Source of the DNA: Ruminococcaceae bacterium UBA6416
GTDB lineage: Bacteria > Bacillota > Clostridia > Oscillospirales > Acutalibacteraceae
DNA length: 11,992 nt
Direction of reading: 5' to 3'
Assembly (NCBI GenBank): GCA_002438505.1
Contig: DJPI01000047.1
Location: forward strand, 25,150 to 37,141
Position numbers and translations under genes: made by a program. The notes under the pieces were generated by a model. That model saw only the letters and a program-made list of their open reading frames with translations. It did no database searches and was not told the DNA's origin. Positions 1 to 7,463 of the stretch are shown here, piece after piece (the first letter of the stretch is position 1; each line of letters opens with the position of its first letter).

Positions 1-263
1 CTGAAATTTTTGATTTCATCTCAAGAACGCTAGGCTCTCAAGGAGCTCCGGCCGCCTTCGGCGCCGCACCATCCCCTGCCGCCCCGGCGCAAAGCGCTGC
101 TTCCTTTGCCTCAATAAGCTGCCCTCAGTGCGGCGCGAGACTTTCGGCCGACTCAAAGTTCTGCAACAAATGCGGAGCAAAAATCAAAACCACCTGTCCC
201 GGCTGCGGCGCAACCGTAACGCCCGGAAGCAAATTCTGCTCTCAGTGCGGACAGCCGCTGTGA
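1..263 (+). CDS. C-terminal part of a protein ending in two zinc ribbons (5' truncated)
   Basis: The frame is open from base 3 to the TGA at 261-263, giving 86 residues of a protein whose start lies outside the window. An Ala/Pro-rich linker (about residues 14-38) leads into two tandem zinc ribbons: SCPQCGARLS...KFCNKCGAKI and TCPGCGATVT...KFCSQCGQPL. Each has two CxxC knuckles, eight cysteines in all, typical of the short treble-clef-like ribbons that end many Firmicutes membrane-associated proteins. A known family with this architecture is the SPFH-domain/'virion core protein' type, in which the ribbons follow a long N-terminal domain. That assignment is only a guess, because none of the N-terminal domain is visible. 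The ribbons probably bind Zn(II) structurally or mediate protein contacts. A strong hairpin terminator follows 16 nt after the stop, so this is the last gene of its transcript. Confidence 0.8.
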   Translation, partial: EIFDFISRTLGSQGAPAAFGAAPSPAAPAQSAASFASISCPQCGARLSADSKFCNKCGAKIKTTCPGCGATVTPGSKFCSQCGQPL

Positions 264-279
264 TTTGACATTTTTTTAA

Positions 280-322
280 CCGCACGTCTGAAAAAAAACA
301 GGCGTGCGGCTTTTGCTTTTTT
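280..322 (+). terminator. Rho-independent terminator of the edge gene
   Basis: An 11-bp stem (CCGCACGTCTG at 280-290 with CAGGCGTGCGG at 299-309, one G.T wobble) encloses an A8 loop and is followed by a T-rich run to 322. The T-tract lies only on the plus side, so it ends the zinc-ribbon gene and not the convergent reductase gene. Confidence 0.85.
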
Positions 323-338
323 AATTAATGCGGAAAAA

Positions 339-1364
339 TCAGAACAGCATTCCTCTGAATTCCTCAAGGTTATCGGGGGTAATTTTCCTCTCTCCGCGCT
401 CAATTTCATGAATCATTGCAGTGAGCTTTGTGTTGACCGGAGTTTCAATTCCGTAATCTTTTCCGAGCTTTGCAATGTAACCGTTGAAAATTTCAATTTC
501 AGTGATTTCACCCTTTTCAAGCGACTGGAGGGTCGAGGGCTTGACTGAGGCATACTTGAGCTTTGAAACAAGCCAGACAACGTATCGGCAGCAGGCGTTA
601 TAAGGCGCATTATCCGCAAGCATGAGCAGCTTGTAATTGAGCATTTTTCCATACTTGGGAACGTCAAGGTTCATCTTTTTTGCAACTCTCATTGCCTCTC
701 TTGCAATCGCAAGATAAAGCGTTCTTGCGCGCTTGTCATCAACCATTTTTCCGAGGGTAAGGCCGGTGATGGCCGCCGTTGCGTTGATGCAGGAATTGAT
801 GATGAGCTTTGAATACTGCTGGCGCAGAATGTTATCTGAAATTTCCGTTGGAAGAACGGTGTTATACATCTCGCAAAGATAATCAAGATTTCCGGGATGA
901 TAGCCGTCCGTCATTCCGATATACATTTCACCGAGCGAGGTCATGGTGACGTCATTGTCCGCGTTCCTTGTTGCGCCGAATCCGATCATTACACCAACGG
1001 CACGCTCTTTGCCGACTATTGCGGCAAGCTTGTCCGTGAGAATGCCGTTCTGCATTCCGACAACAAGGGAATCTTCTTTCAGGTTTCCGAGCACCTTTTC
1101 CGCAAGACCGGCAACGGCCTGAAACTTTGTTGCAATAATAACGATATCAAACTTTTCGTCCTTGAATTCATCGAAAGAGGCATAACAGTTAAGGCTCACA
1201 TGATGCTCACCCTTTGCTCCGTGGAGATAAAAGCCTTTTTCGGTAATGAGATTTTTGATTTCATCGTTATAGCAAAGCACGGAAATGTCATATCCGGCTT
1301 CTTTCATCAGCACAGCGAGAGTTCCGCCGATTGCACCGGCGCCGATAAGCAATGTTTTTTTCAT
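339..1364 (-). CDS. Ketopantoate reductase family protein (2-dehydropantoate 2-reductase, PanE/ApbA-like)
   Basis: The 341-residue protein has the ApbA/PanE plan: an N-terminal Rossmann domain with the dinucleotide motif GAGAIGG (residues 8-14) and an all-helical C-terminal domain. Family active-site positions are in place: K80 in ATKFQ, N106 in MQNG, K186 and N190 in YSKLIINSCIN, and S277 and E289 in KPSTLQSLEKGEITEI. S277 and E289 have the same 12-residue spacing as S244/E256 of the E. coli enzyme. PanE reduces 2-dehydropantoate to pantoate with NADPH for CoA synthesis in the cytoplasm. It is about 30-40 residues longer than E. coli PanE, and many clostridial paralogues act on other 2-keto acids, so I do not assign the symbol. 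The start is an ATG with AAAGGAG just upstream. It lies 54 nt downstream of the DUF2804 gene and is probably co-transcribed with it. Confidence 0.85.
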   Translation of the reverse strand: MKKTLLIGAGAIGGTLAVLMKEAGYDISVLCYNDEIKNLITEKGFYLHGAKGEHHVSLNCYASFDEFKDEKFDIVIIATKFQAVAGLAEKVLGNLKEDSLVVGMQNGILTDKLAAIVGKERAVGVMIGFGATRNADNDVTMTSLGEMYIGMTDGYHPGNLDYLCEMYNTVLPTEISDNILRQQYSKLIINSCINATAAITGLTLGKMVDDKRARTLYLAIAREAMRVAKKMNLDVPKYGKMLNYKLLMLADNAPYNACCRYVVWLVSKLKYASVKPSTLQSLEKGEITEIEIFNGYIAKLGKDYGIETPVNTKLTAMIHEIERGERKITPDNLEEFRGMLF

Positions 1365-1418
1365 AAATTAATTCTCCTTTATGTAAATCAGGCAAACAAT
1401 GAAAAATTCACGGTTTGC

Positions 1419-2450
1419 TTAGTATTTCATGCGTACACGCTCGGCAAAGCACATGAGGTCCTTGATTTCAAGCGCGGTTCCGTCATCAAGAACAGCCTTT
1501 CCGCTAAGCCTTCCGAAAACCTGATGCTGATCCGTTTCAATAAGCTTCACGCTGATTTTTGCGTTGCGGTCAATAACGGGAACAAAGTCCATTTCAAAAC
1601 GGCCGTCACTTGAGGTGAACTTCCACGGGTCGGTATAACTTGAAAGTGGAATGTGGAATTCAACATCATCAAGCTTATGCGCCTTTCCGTCATAGAAAAG
1701 AACATTTTCTGACGCGGCAGTGGTATCGCCAAAACCATATCCGATGTTGAAGCCGAACGGCTTTCCGTTGACGATGCCGTTTCCGCTGCCCCAGTTCCAT
1801 GTGTTGTCATATGTCCAGACACCGCGGCCCCAGTCAAGGGTTCCAAAATCGGTTTCCGGATTGAATTCATAACGCGCACCGTCAAATTCGGCATAGCCGG
1901 AAGCACGCATACAGTTGATTTTTTGATTATAATAGAAAGCCTTTTTATTCTCCTTCCACGGCGTTGCAATAACCATTGTATCCATTGGCGGCTGGTCAAG
2001 CGTGATGTCAACCTTCAGCGTTTTTCCGTCTTTAAAGTTGCGGTATTCACCGACTATATGGCGCGTTCTTCCGTTTTTAACAAAGTCCATGTCAAGGGTT
2101 TTGTCATGATAATGAAGGTCTCCCTTTTCGGAGGTACGGGGAAGCTTATACTTTCCCATCGGAAAAACATTGAGAACGGAGTTGGTAATCTCCCACGGAT
2201 TTTTTTCATCAAAAACAAGGAGGGAGGCGGACTGCATTCCGATATAGCCGTCATCGGAAAGAGTGAGCGCAACGGCGTGCTTATCGCAGAGAATGAGGTA
2301 ATAATCCCATTCCTTGATTCTGAACTTCGGCGCTTTGATGTTTTCGCGGTTATAAATTTGAATAAGGCTGCGTGACCAGCCCGGCTCGGCAAGCGTTCCG
2401 TCACGGTTTAAAAGATTGTGTCTTTCGGTAACTTCATGATTTCGTGCCAT
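1419..2450 (-). CDS. DUF2804 family protein
   Basis: The 343-residue protein has no signal peptide or membrane segment. It is recognised as DUF2804 by the aromatic block DWGRGVWTYDNTWNWGSGNG at about residues 206-225, followed by a glycine-rich stretch (FGFNIGYGFGDTTAASEN), and by a beta-rich sequence throughout. The function of the family is not established; the sequence suggests a lipocalin-like or carotenoid-hydratase-like beta-barrel, which is inference only. I chose the ATG at 2450 over an in-frame TTG at 2456: AGGGG sits about 8 nt before the ATG but only about 2 nt before the TTG. It is the first gene of a two-gene minus-strand unit with the reductase. A perfect 8-bp inverted repeat lies in the leader 30 nt upstream of the start. 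Confidence 0.82.
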   Translation of the reverse strand: MARNHEVTERHNLLNRDGTLAEPGWSRSLIQIYNRENIKAPKFRIKEWDYYLILCDKHAVALTLSDDGYIGMQSASLLVFDEKNPWEITNSVLNVFPMGKYKLPRTSEKGDLHYHDKTLDMDFVKNGRTRHIVGEYRNFKDGKTLKVDITLDQPPMDTMVIATPWKENKKAFYYNQKINCMRASGYAEFDGARYEFNPETDFGTLDWGRGVWTYDNTWNWGSGNGIVNGKPFGFNIGYGFGDTTAASENVLFYDGKAHKLDDVEFHIPLSSYTDPWKFTSSDGRFEMDFVPVIDRNAKISVKLIETDQHQVFGRLSGKAVLDDGTALEIKDLMCFAERVRMKY

Positions 2451-2811
2451 TTTCAATACCCCTGTCTTTAAACATTCTGTTTCACGGGGTCAAAGAGCGT
2501 GAGCCGCCGTGAAAATATACCATATAATTATACAATATCCGGGAAAAATATTAAAGTATCTTTTGAAAATTCGGTGCTTATTACAAAAAAGCCGGGCAAT
2601 TTTTGTTGATTTTTTCCGTTTTTTTGGTCGCGTCAAAGCATGAGCTTTTCAGGTTCTTAATTTTTTCTGACACTTTTGTTAATTTCACAAAAACGGCTTG
2701 CGCTTTTTTTCTTTGTATTGTAATATATATAGGACTCATCAGTACGATTTTTTGGCTAAGCTTCAGTATTTTTGCCACTGATTAACCAAAACTTTAAGGG
2801 GTGTAAACACG
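2451..2811. other. Divergent intergenic region between the DUF2804 and LCP genes
   Basis: This AT-rich stretch of about 360 bp separates two divergent genes and contains no convincing gene. Two short ORFs around 2581-2785, one on each strand, lack ribosome sites and look like chance. A perfect TATAAT lies on the minus strand at 2527-2532 and could be the -10 of the DUF2804 unit, but its upstream hexamer is poor (TTTAAT at 17 bp). On the plus strand, TTGCGC at 2698-2703 and TAATAT at 2721-2726 with a 17-bp spacer are a weak promoter candidate for the LCP gene. Neither promoter is firm. Confidence 0.4.
2480..2514 (-). promoter_or_regulatory. Inverted repeat in the DUF2804 leader
   Basis: TTTCACGG (2480-2487) and CCGTGAAA (2507-2514) form a perfect 8-bp inverted repeat with 19 nt between the arms. 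It lies between the candidate minus-strand -10 (2527-2532) and the ATG at 2450. It could be an mRNA leader hairpin or an operator; no ligand class is recognisable. Confidence 0.35.
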
Positions 2812-4206
2812 GTGGACGATATTTATTTTTCCGACCGAAAAAATAATCATAAAAATAAAATCAATTCAAAAGACAGGTTTTCAAACGAGGCCGCGCCCTC
2901 TCCCTCCTCACGTCTCAGGGATGAGAACGCCTCAGATTCCGACTTTGTTGTTCATATTCCGGAAAGTGAAGGCACTGCGCTCAAAAACAGAAAGCCGAAA
3001 GGCCGCCCTGTTGAGAGCGATGAAAGCCCGTCTGAGCCCGCTGCACCGAGATATATTCCCAGAGACGCTGACATCTACTCAGCGGCACCGAAAAGCAGAA
3101 CCCCTTCCGGTTCACCGGTTCAAGACCGCACGCCGGGAACGGCCGCACGCAAAAGCCTTCCGGCGCAGAACACTCAAAAGCCGCTTTCCGCCCAAAGGAG
3201 CGGTTCGCCAAAGAAAGCTCCGGGCGGCAAAAAAAAGAATGTCCGCAGCAAAAAGAAGCGCATTTCAAAGGGAAAGGTTTTCGGCATCATCTTCGCCGTT
3301 CTTGTTCTCCTCCTCGGCGGGCTTTTTGCCTATGGCTATTCCGTGCTCGGAAAAATTTCATACGACACAAAGCTTGTTGACGAAAACAAGTATATCAGCG
3401 AAAAAAAGCTTGCATCAAGCAGTGACGTTCAAAACATTCTTTTCATCGGCAGTGACGCAAGAGGCGATGTCAGCGGCCAGCGCTCAGACACAATGATGCT
3501 TTTTTCAATCGACAAAAAGAACAAAAAGCTCAAGCTCACCTCTTTCCTGCGCGACAGCTATGTCTGCATTCCCTCAAACGGCTATTACAACAAGCTCAAC
3601 GCCTCTTTCAGCTTCGGCGGCGTTCAGCTTGCAATCGACACGCTTGAATATAACTTCAAGGTCAAAATTGACGATTACATTCTTGTTGACTTTGACGCTT
3701 TTGAAAAATTCATTGACCTCATGGGCGGACTCACCGTTGAAGGCGTGACAAAGGCGGAGGCGAAATATCTGCGCAATGTTGTTAAAATCAAGGCCAAGGC
3801 CGGAACAAACCACTGGAACGGCTGGCACACGCTCTGGTACTGCCGAATCCGTTACCTTGACGATGACTTCAACCGCACCGCAAGACAGCGCAAGGTCATC
3901 TCCGCAATCATCAAAAAGGTTACAAGAACAAACCCCGTGAAGCTCATGAAGATTATGGAAGAGGTTCTTCCGCTGATTCAGACGAACATTTCAAGAAACG
4001 AGCTTGTTTCCCTCGCCGCCGGAGCAATGGTGAGCTATCTTCATTATGACGTTCTTCAGCACAGGGTACCGGCCACGGGAACGTGGGAAAACAGAACCTT
4101 CAGCGGTGCGGGCGATGTTTTATATATGGACATTGACAAGAACGCCGAGCTTTTGAAAAACTTTATTTTCAACGCGGATAAAGAAGAGGCTCAAAGCAAA
4201 AAATAA
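2812..4206 (+). CDS. LytR-CpsA-Psr (LCP) family cell-wall polymer transferase
   Basis: The 464-residue protein has three parts: a long hydrophilic cytoplasmic tail (1-152, rich in Pro/Ser/Lys and ending in a KKK/RKK-type cluster at about 138-155), one membrane helix (about 156-176), and an extracellular LCP domain (about 205-410). LCP hallmarks are visible: IGSDAR (D214), RSDTMML (R224, D226), SFLRDSYV (R247, D248), the KLNASFSFGG segment (261-270), and the Arg-rich CRIRYLDDDFNRTARQRKV (344-362). Known LCP enzymes transfer undecaprenyl-linked polymers such as wall teichoic acid or capsule to peptidoglycan on the outer face of the membrane. The GTG start is set by AAGGGGTG 8 nt upstream. The basic, proline-rich tail is longer than the minimal family form and may bind partners or be phosphorylated (inference). 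The acyl-CoA ligase gene begins 46 nt downstream. Confidence 0.93.
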   Translation: MDDIYFSDRKNNHKNKINSKDRFSNEAAPSPSSRLRDENASDSDFVVHIPESEGTALKNRKPKGRPVESDESPSEPAAPRYIPRDADIYSAAPKSRTPSGSPVQDRTPGTAARKSLPAQNTQKPLSAQRSGSPKKAPGGKKKNVRSKKKRISKGKVFGIIFAVLVLLLGGLFAYGYSVLGKISYDTKLVDENKYISEKKLASSSDVQNILFIGSDARGDVSGQRSDTMMLFSIDKKNKKLKLTSFLRDSYVCIPSNGYYNKLNASFSFGGVQLAIDTLEYNFKVKIDDYILVDFDAFEKFIDLMGGLTVEGVTKAEAKYLRNVVKIKAKAGTNHWNGWHTLWYCRIRYLDDDFNRTARQRKVISAIIKKVTRTNPVKLMKIMEEVLPLIQTNISRNELVSLAAGAMVSYLHYDVLQHRVPATGTWENRTFSGAGDVLYMDIDKNAELLKNFIFNADKEEAQSKK

Positions 4207-4252
4207 GCTCAATATTGATTTTAGCAAATATAAACAAAGGAGGTGAACCGCT

Positions 4253-5950
4253 TTGGAACAAAACAAAAACATTGAAACGCTGCGCGATATGCTTTATTTT
4301 AATGCCATGCGATACGGACTGCGCACCGCAGCCGTTCTTCCGGACGGTTCGCCCGTTTCACATAAGCAGCTTTTGCGCCATGTCAACCATCTCGGCACGG
4401 CGCTTTTTAAAACGCTGTCACTTGAAAAAAAGAGCGTTGCCGTCTGTTCAAAAAACTGCTATGAATGGTGCGTCTCATATTTTGCCGTTTCCTGCGGCGG
4501 AGGAACGGTTGTTCCGCTTGACCGCGAAATGGACGCAGACGGCCTTTGGAACGCAATCTCCTTTTCCGGCTGCAGGGGCATTTTCTGCGATGAAAAGGTT
4601 TGCAAAAAACTCCTTGCGGCAAAGAAAAAGCTTCCGCGCGGCTTCAAAATCATCTGCTTTTCTCCCTTTGAAAACGAAAAGGTTTTTTCCTTTGCCTCGC
4701 TTCTGGCCGAGGGCGAAAGGCTGCTTAAGGACGGCGTCAAGGACTACACGCTCGCTCCCCTTGATAAGGACGCGGCAAGCTTTCTCATCTTCACCTCCGG
4801 AACAACGGGAAACGCAAAGGCGGTCATGCTCTCCCATTCCAACCTTGTTTCCGACCTTTGTGGTGTGCTTGAAAGAATCGGCCTTTCCTGCGCCGATTCA
4901 ACGCTCTGCGTTCTTCCCTTGCATCACACATATCAAACCATTGTTCTTCTTGCGATTCTTTATATCGGCGGCTCGGTTGGCTTTTGTTCCTCTCTGCGGA
5001 GAATGAGCGAAGAGCTTTCGGCCTTTCGGCCGACCGTTTTTGTCACCGTTCCGCTCATGCTTGAAAAAATGCACACTCGCATCCTTAAAAAGCTTTCCTC
5101 GCAAAGCTCAATCAAGCGCGTTTTCACAATCGGTCGCGTTTCACAAACTCTTATCAAGCACGCACCGGAGCTTAAAAAGAAAATGTATCACGTTATTCAC
5201 GAGGCGTTCGGCGGAAATGTGCGCATGATAATCTGCGGCGCGGCCGCCCTCAACAGTGACGTTGCGGCCGATTTTTACTCATTCGGTCTCCCGGTCATAA
5301 TCGGATACGGGCTCACCGAGTGCTCCCCCATTGTTATCTGCAACAGCTTTTCAAACCCGCTTCCGGACAGCGTTGGAACGCCGCTTGACAACTGCACCGT
5401 TACCGTTCAAAACCCGGATGACAATGGAATCGGAGAAATCTGTGTTGACGGACCGATGGTCATGCTCGGCTATTACAAAAACAAAAAGGCCACTTCACTT
5501 GTTAAAAAAGGCGGCGTTTTCCACACCGGTGACCTCGGCTACTGCGACAAGGACGGCTTTTTTCACATCACAGGCCGCAGCAAAAACGTAATTGTCACCA
5601 AGGGCGGAAAAAACATTTATCCCGAGGAGATTGAGTATTACCTCAACAGCGACCCGGTTGTTCTTGAATCGCTCATTTTCGGCGAGGAAAAGAAGGGTGA
5701 TGAGGCCGTTGTTGCCCAGGTTGTTCCGGACGAGGACGCAATCAAAGAAAAGCTCCAAAAAGAGGAGCTGACCCATGAGGACATAAACGAGGCAGTTTCA
5801 GACGCTGTTAAGGGTATCAACAAAAAGCTGCCCTCATACAAAAGCATCCGCCGCTTCAGCATCAGACGGCGCGAATTTGAAAAAACCTCCTCCCAAAAAA
5901 TCAAGCGCCCCAAAAAGGGCGCAGAGGATGCCGGCAAACCCAACACGTGA
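4253..5950 (+). CDS. AMP-dependent acyl-CoA synthetase/ligase (long-chain fatty acid-CoA ligase-like)
   Basis: The 565-residue protein belongs to the ANL superfamily. It shows the ATP P-loop TSGTTGNAKAVMLSH (181-195, Lys189, with Ala where Pro is common), the A5 motif GYGLTECSP (351-359), HTGDLGY (424-430), the hinge region GRSKNVIVTKGGKNIYPEEIE (441-461), and the C-terminal catalytic lysine in KTSSQKIKR (Lys549). Such enzymes activate a carboxylic acid as acyl-AMP and then form the CoA thioester. Length and motif style fit the FAA1-like fatty acid group, but substrate cannot be read from sequence. The protein is cytoplasmic with no membrane helix. The start is a TTG, supported by an excellent AAAGGAGGTG 7 nt upstream. 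It sits 46 nt after the LCP gene and is probably co-transcribed with it. A terminator follows. A 263-codon overlapping frame at 4215-5006 is spurious. Confidence 0.92.
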   Translation: MEQNKNIETLRDMLYFNAMRYGLRTAAVLPDGSPVSHKQLLRHVNHLGTALFKTLSLEKKSVAVCSKNCYEWCVSYFAVSCGGGTVVPLDREMDADGLWNAISFSGCRGIFCDEKVCKKLLAAKKKLPRGFKIICFSPFENEKVFSFASLLAEGERLLKDGVKDYTLAPLDKDAASFLIFTSGTTGNAKAVMLSHSNLVSDLCGVLERIGLSCADSTLCVLPLHHTYQTIVLLAILYIGGSVGFCSSLRRMSEELSAFRPTVFVTVPLMLEKMHTRILKKLSSQSSIKRVFTIGRVSQTLIKHAPELKKKMYHVIHEAFGGNVRMIICGAAALNSDVAADFYSFGLPVIIGYGLTECSPIVICNSFSNPLPDSVGTPLDNCTVTVQNPDDNGIGEICVDGPMVMLGYYKNKKATSLVKKGGVFHTGDLGYCDKDGFFHITGRSKNVIVTKGGKNIYPEEIEYYLNSDPVVLESLIFGEEKKGDEAVVAQVVPDEDAIKEKLQKEELTHEDINEAVSDAVKGINKKLPSYKSIRRFSIRRREFEKTSSQKIKRPKKGAEDAGKPNT

Positions 5951-5981
5951 GACTTCCCTCCCGCTTGAAAATCAGCATGAA

Positions 5982-6030
5982 ATAACCGCACACTGTCAAA
6001 CAATGACAAGCCGTGCGGTTATATTTTTTT
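5982..6030 (+). terminator. Terminator of the LCP-acyl-CoA ligase unit
   Basis: ATAACCGCAC (5982-5991) pairs with GTGCGGTTAT (6013-6022), with an inner TGTCA/TGACA helix (5994-5998 with 6004-6008), followed by T7 at 6024-6030. It lies between convergent genes; the minus side has no clear T-tract, so it mainly serves the plus strand. Confidence 0.8.
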
Positions 6031-6031
6031 G

Positions 6032-6352
6032 CTATTTTGTTTTCAGGCGGGAAACAAGCCTTTCAACAAGCTCATAATCTTCTTTTCCAAGCTGTGATAT
6101 TTTCAAAGAAAGCTCAGTCATTTCAAGGCTGTCTCTTTTTCCGCGCAGGAGATAATCGGCAGAAACGTCAAGCGCATCGCAAATTTTAATAAGGTTTTCC
6201 GGCCGAACGCCTTTTTTTCCAAGCTCGATGCAAGAAACCGACTGCAGACTCAGGCCGATTGTTTCGGCAAGATTCTCCTGCGTCATTGATAGCTCTTTTC
6301 TTCTTTCAGCAATTCTTTTTCCCATATCGGTCAGACAGTTTTCATAGTTCAT
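6032..6352 (-). CDS. XRE-family helix-turn-helix regulator
   Basis: The 106-residue protein is a cytoplasmic DNA-binding protein of the Cro/CI (XRE) type. The HTH domain runs from about 11 to 71 (GKRIAERRKELSMTQENLAE onward). The turn and recognition helix are around TIGLSLQSVSCIELGKK (31-47), and DVSADYLLRGK ends the domain. A short charged C-terminal helix (80-106) could dimerise. The frame extends upstream to 6433, but the ATG at 6352 is preceded by GGTGGAGTG about 5 nt away, while the extra N-terminal residues would overlap its own promoter. It is divergently oriented from the zinc-ribbon cassette and shares the intergenic region with it. Autoregulation and control of the cassette are likely but inferred. 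Confidence 0.88.
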   Translation of the reverse strand: MNYENCLTDMGKRIAERRKELSMTQENLAETIGLSLQSVSCIELGKKGVRPENLIKICDALDVSADYLLRGKRDSLEMTELSLKISQLGKEDYELVERLVSRLKTK

Positions 6353-6391
6353 GTAATCACTCCACCAATATTTTATAAAAAGCGAGGGGAA

Positions 6392-6419
6392 ATTATAATA
6401 AATCATAGTTTTATTTCTA
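6392..6419 (-). promoter_or_regulatory. Candidate promoter of the XRE gene
   Basis: On the minus strand, a perfect TATAAT (6392-6397) lies 16 bp downstream of TAGAAA (6414-6419, 4/6 match to the -35 consensus). It would give a leader of about 30 nt before the ATG at 6352. The left arm of the CATAGTT inverted repeat falls in the spacer. Confidence 0.5.
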
Positions 6420-6438
6420 TTGACTTTTTTCAACTATG
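6404..6438. promoter_or_regulatory. Putative XRE operator: inverted CATAGTT/AACTATG sites
   Basis: CATAGTT at 6404-6410 and AACTATG at 6432-6438 are perfect 7-bp inverted copies with centres 28 bp apart. One lies in the -35/-10 spacer of the XRE promoter and the other in the spacer of the cassette promoter. Binding by the adjacent XRE protein is inferred from position only. Confidence 0.45.
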
Positions 6439-6448
6439 GTTGTATAAT
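6420..6448 (+). promoter_or_regulatory. Sigma-A promoter of the zinc-ribbon cassette
   Basis: TTGACT (6420-6425), a 17-bp spacer, and TATAAT (6443-6448) form a near-consensus housekeeping promoter. It is 66 nt before the first start codon of the five-gene cassette. Confidence 0.8.
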
Positions 6449-6513
6449 TCATTTGCAGCTCATCATTCTTAAAAAAACGGCTGTTGAACAAAAATTGAAA
6501 GGAGTTTCAAAAA

Positions 6514-6957
6514 ATGTATTGCAGAAACTGTGGAAAAGAAGTCAATGAAAACGCCGCCGCCTGTTTGAACTGCGGCGCAGACCCAAAAAGAGGAAAAGCG
6601 TTTTGCCCGAATTGCGGCGCCCAGACAAACGAAAACCAAATCATTTGCACCGCCTGCGGAGTGGGCCTTTCCGCGCCAAAGGGAGGCCAGAGCGGCGAGG
6701 GAAAGTCTAAAACACTTATTGGTATCCTTGCCTGCATCCCGTTTGTGACAAACCTCGGAATTCATTATTACCTTTTCGGCGCAAAAAGCAAATTCACAAT
6801 CAACCTTGTTGCCTTCATTATTTCCTGCATTTTTATTCTTTTTGCAGGTGTCGGTTTCGTTGGATTTGCAATTATCTGGATTGTTAACCTCATTTTCGGC
6901 ATCCGCGTTCTCACCGGAAAAATCACTGAGGACGCAGACGGAAATCCGCTTGTGTAA
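6514..6957 (+). CDS. Double zinc-ribbon, TM2-like small membrane protein
   Basis: The 147-residue protein opens with two zinc ribbons: YCRNCG...ACLNCG (C3, C6, C17, C20) and FCPNCG...ICTACG (C31, C34, C45, C48). After a Gly/Lys linker (52-66) come two or three hydrophobic stretches (about 67-80, 94-113 and 114-131) and a tail TGKITEDADGNPLV. The arrangement, including the hydrophobic hairpin and the D.DGNPL ending, resembles a TM2 domain, but the usual Asp-Arg-Phe turn is replaced by GAKSKF, so this is a divergent version. The ribbons should be cytoplasmic. Function is unknown. The ATG is preceded by AAAGGAG, and this is the first gene after a strong promoter. The next gene begins 13 nt downstream. 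Confidence 0.85.
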   Translation: MYCRNCGKEVNENAAACLNCGADPKRGKAFCPNCGAQTNENQIICTACGVGLSAPKGGQSGEGKSKTLIGILACIPFVTNLGIHYYLFGAKSKFTINLVAFIISCIFILFAGVGFVGFAIIWIVNLIFGIRVLTGKITEDADGNPLV

Positions 6958-6970
6958 AATTGGAGAGAAA

Positions 6971-7453
6971 ATGCTTAAAAAATCATTAAAAATCATCGTG
7001 GCTGTTATTGTTCTTACCGGATTAGCGGCAGTGCTGTATTTTGGCTTTTTTTCAAAAACAGATGTTGAAAAAATCTGTGATACTCTTGAAAAATTTGAAA
7101 CAGCATATGAACAAGGCGATATTTCAAAGTGCCTCTCCTGCCTTGACAGCAAAGGCCGCAACGGGATGAAAGGTGCCGCCTCTCTTGGCGGCTCAATCGC
7201 CGGAATGCTTGGGTTTGACCTCGGTTCAGACGCAGTGGGCAGTCTGTTTGGAGTTGCCGTTGCGGCGCAAAATCCGAAGCTTCATTTTGAGGTTAAGGAG
7301 ATTAACTTTACCGATGACGAGCACGCAAAGGTCGGTGCAATCCTTCATTCAAGCGGTCTTTACGCAACAAAGGATACCTCGGAAAAAGTCTCCTTTGAAA
7401 TGGTTAAAGAAGGTTCCGACTGGTTCATGGTTGAAGATTTTTCATTGTTTTAA
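6971..7453 (+). CDS. Membrane-anchored small protein of unknown function (possible NTF2-like fold)
   Basis: The 160-residue protein has an N-terminal membrane helix (about 6-27: SLKIIVAVIVLTGLAAVLYF) with two Lys before it, which should place the rest outside the cell. The soluble part starts with an amphipathic helix (VEKICDTLEKFETAYEQGDISKCLSCL), a Gly/Ala-rich segment (67-98) and beta strands ending in WFMVEDFSLF. A helix of this type followed by strands and a closing 'W.M.D' strand is typical of NTF2-like/DUF4878-like secreted domains, but I would not assign it firmly. The frame is open from 6806, but the ATG at 6971 has GGAGAG 5 nt upstream, encodes the anchor, and follows the previous stop by 13 nt. 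The next gene's ribosome site overlaps the stop of this gene, showing tight co-translation. Confidence 0.8.
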   Translation: MLKKSLKIIVAVIVLTGLAAVLYFGFFSKTDVEKICDTLEKFETAYEQGDISKCLSCLDSKGRNGMKGAASLGGSIAGMLGFDLGSDAVGSLFGVAVAAQNPKLHFEVKEINFTDDEHAKVGAILHSSGLYATKDTSEKVSFEMVKEGSDWFMVEDFSLF

Positions 7454-7463
7454 GGAGGATAAA

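Noticed and set aside
1392..1418. GCAAAC/GTTTGC inverted repeat between the reductase and DUF2804 genes
   Set aside because: Only 6-bp arms with a 15-nt loop and no T-tract, so not a credible terminator.
897..1613. 238-codon plus-strand ORF across the reductase and DUF2804 genes
   Set aside because: Antisense shadow: no ribosome site, and it crosses the end of one recognised gene, the intergenic gap and part of the next.
2581..2785. Two 60-65 codon ORFs on opposite strands in the divergent intergenic region
   Set aside because: No ribosome site, and the Phe/Ile/Lys-rich products are expected by chance from AT-rich DNA; the plus one also begins at a weak start.
2921..3496. 191-codon ORF inside the LCP gene
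   Set aside because: Arg/Ser-rich +1 shadow of the LCP N-terminal tail, with no start signal.
4215..5006. 263-codon ORF overlapping the acyl-CoA ligase
   Set aside because: It has no ribosome site and a low-complexity Arg/Ser/Phe-rich product, while the overlapping frame carries all ANL motifs and a perfect ribosome site.
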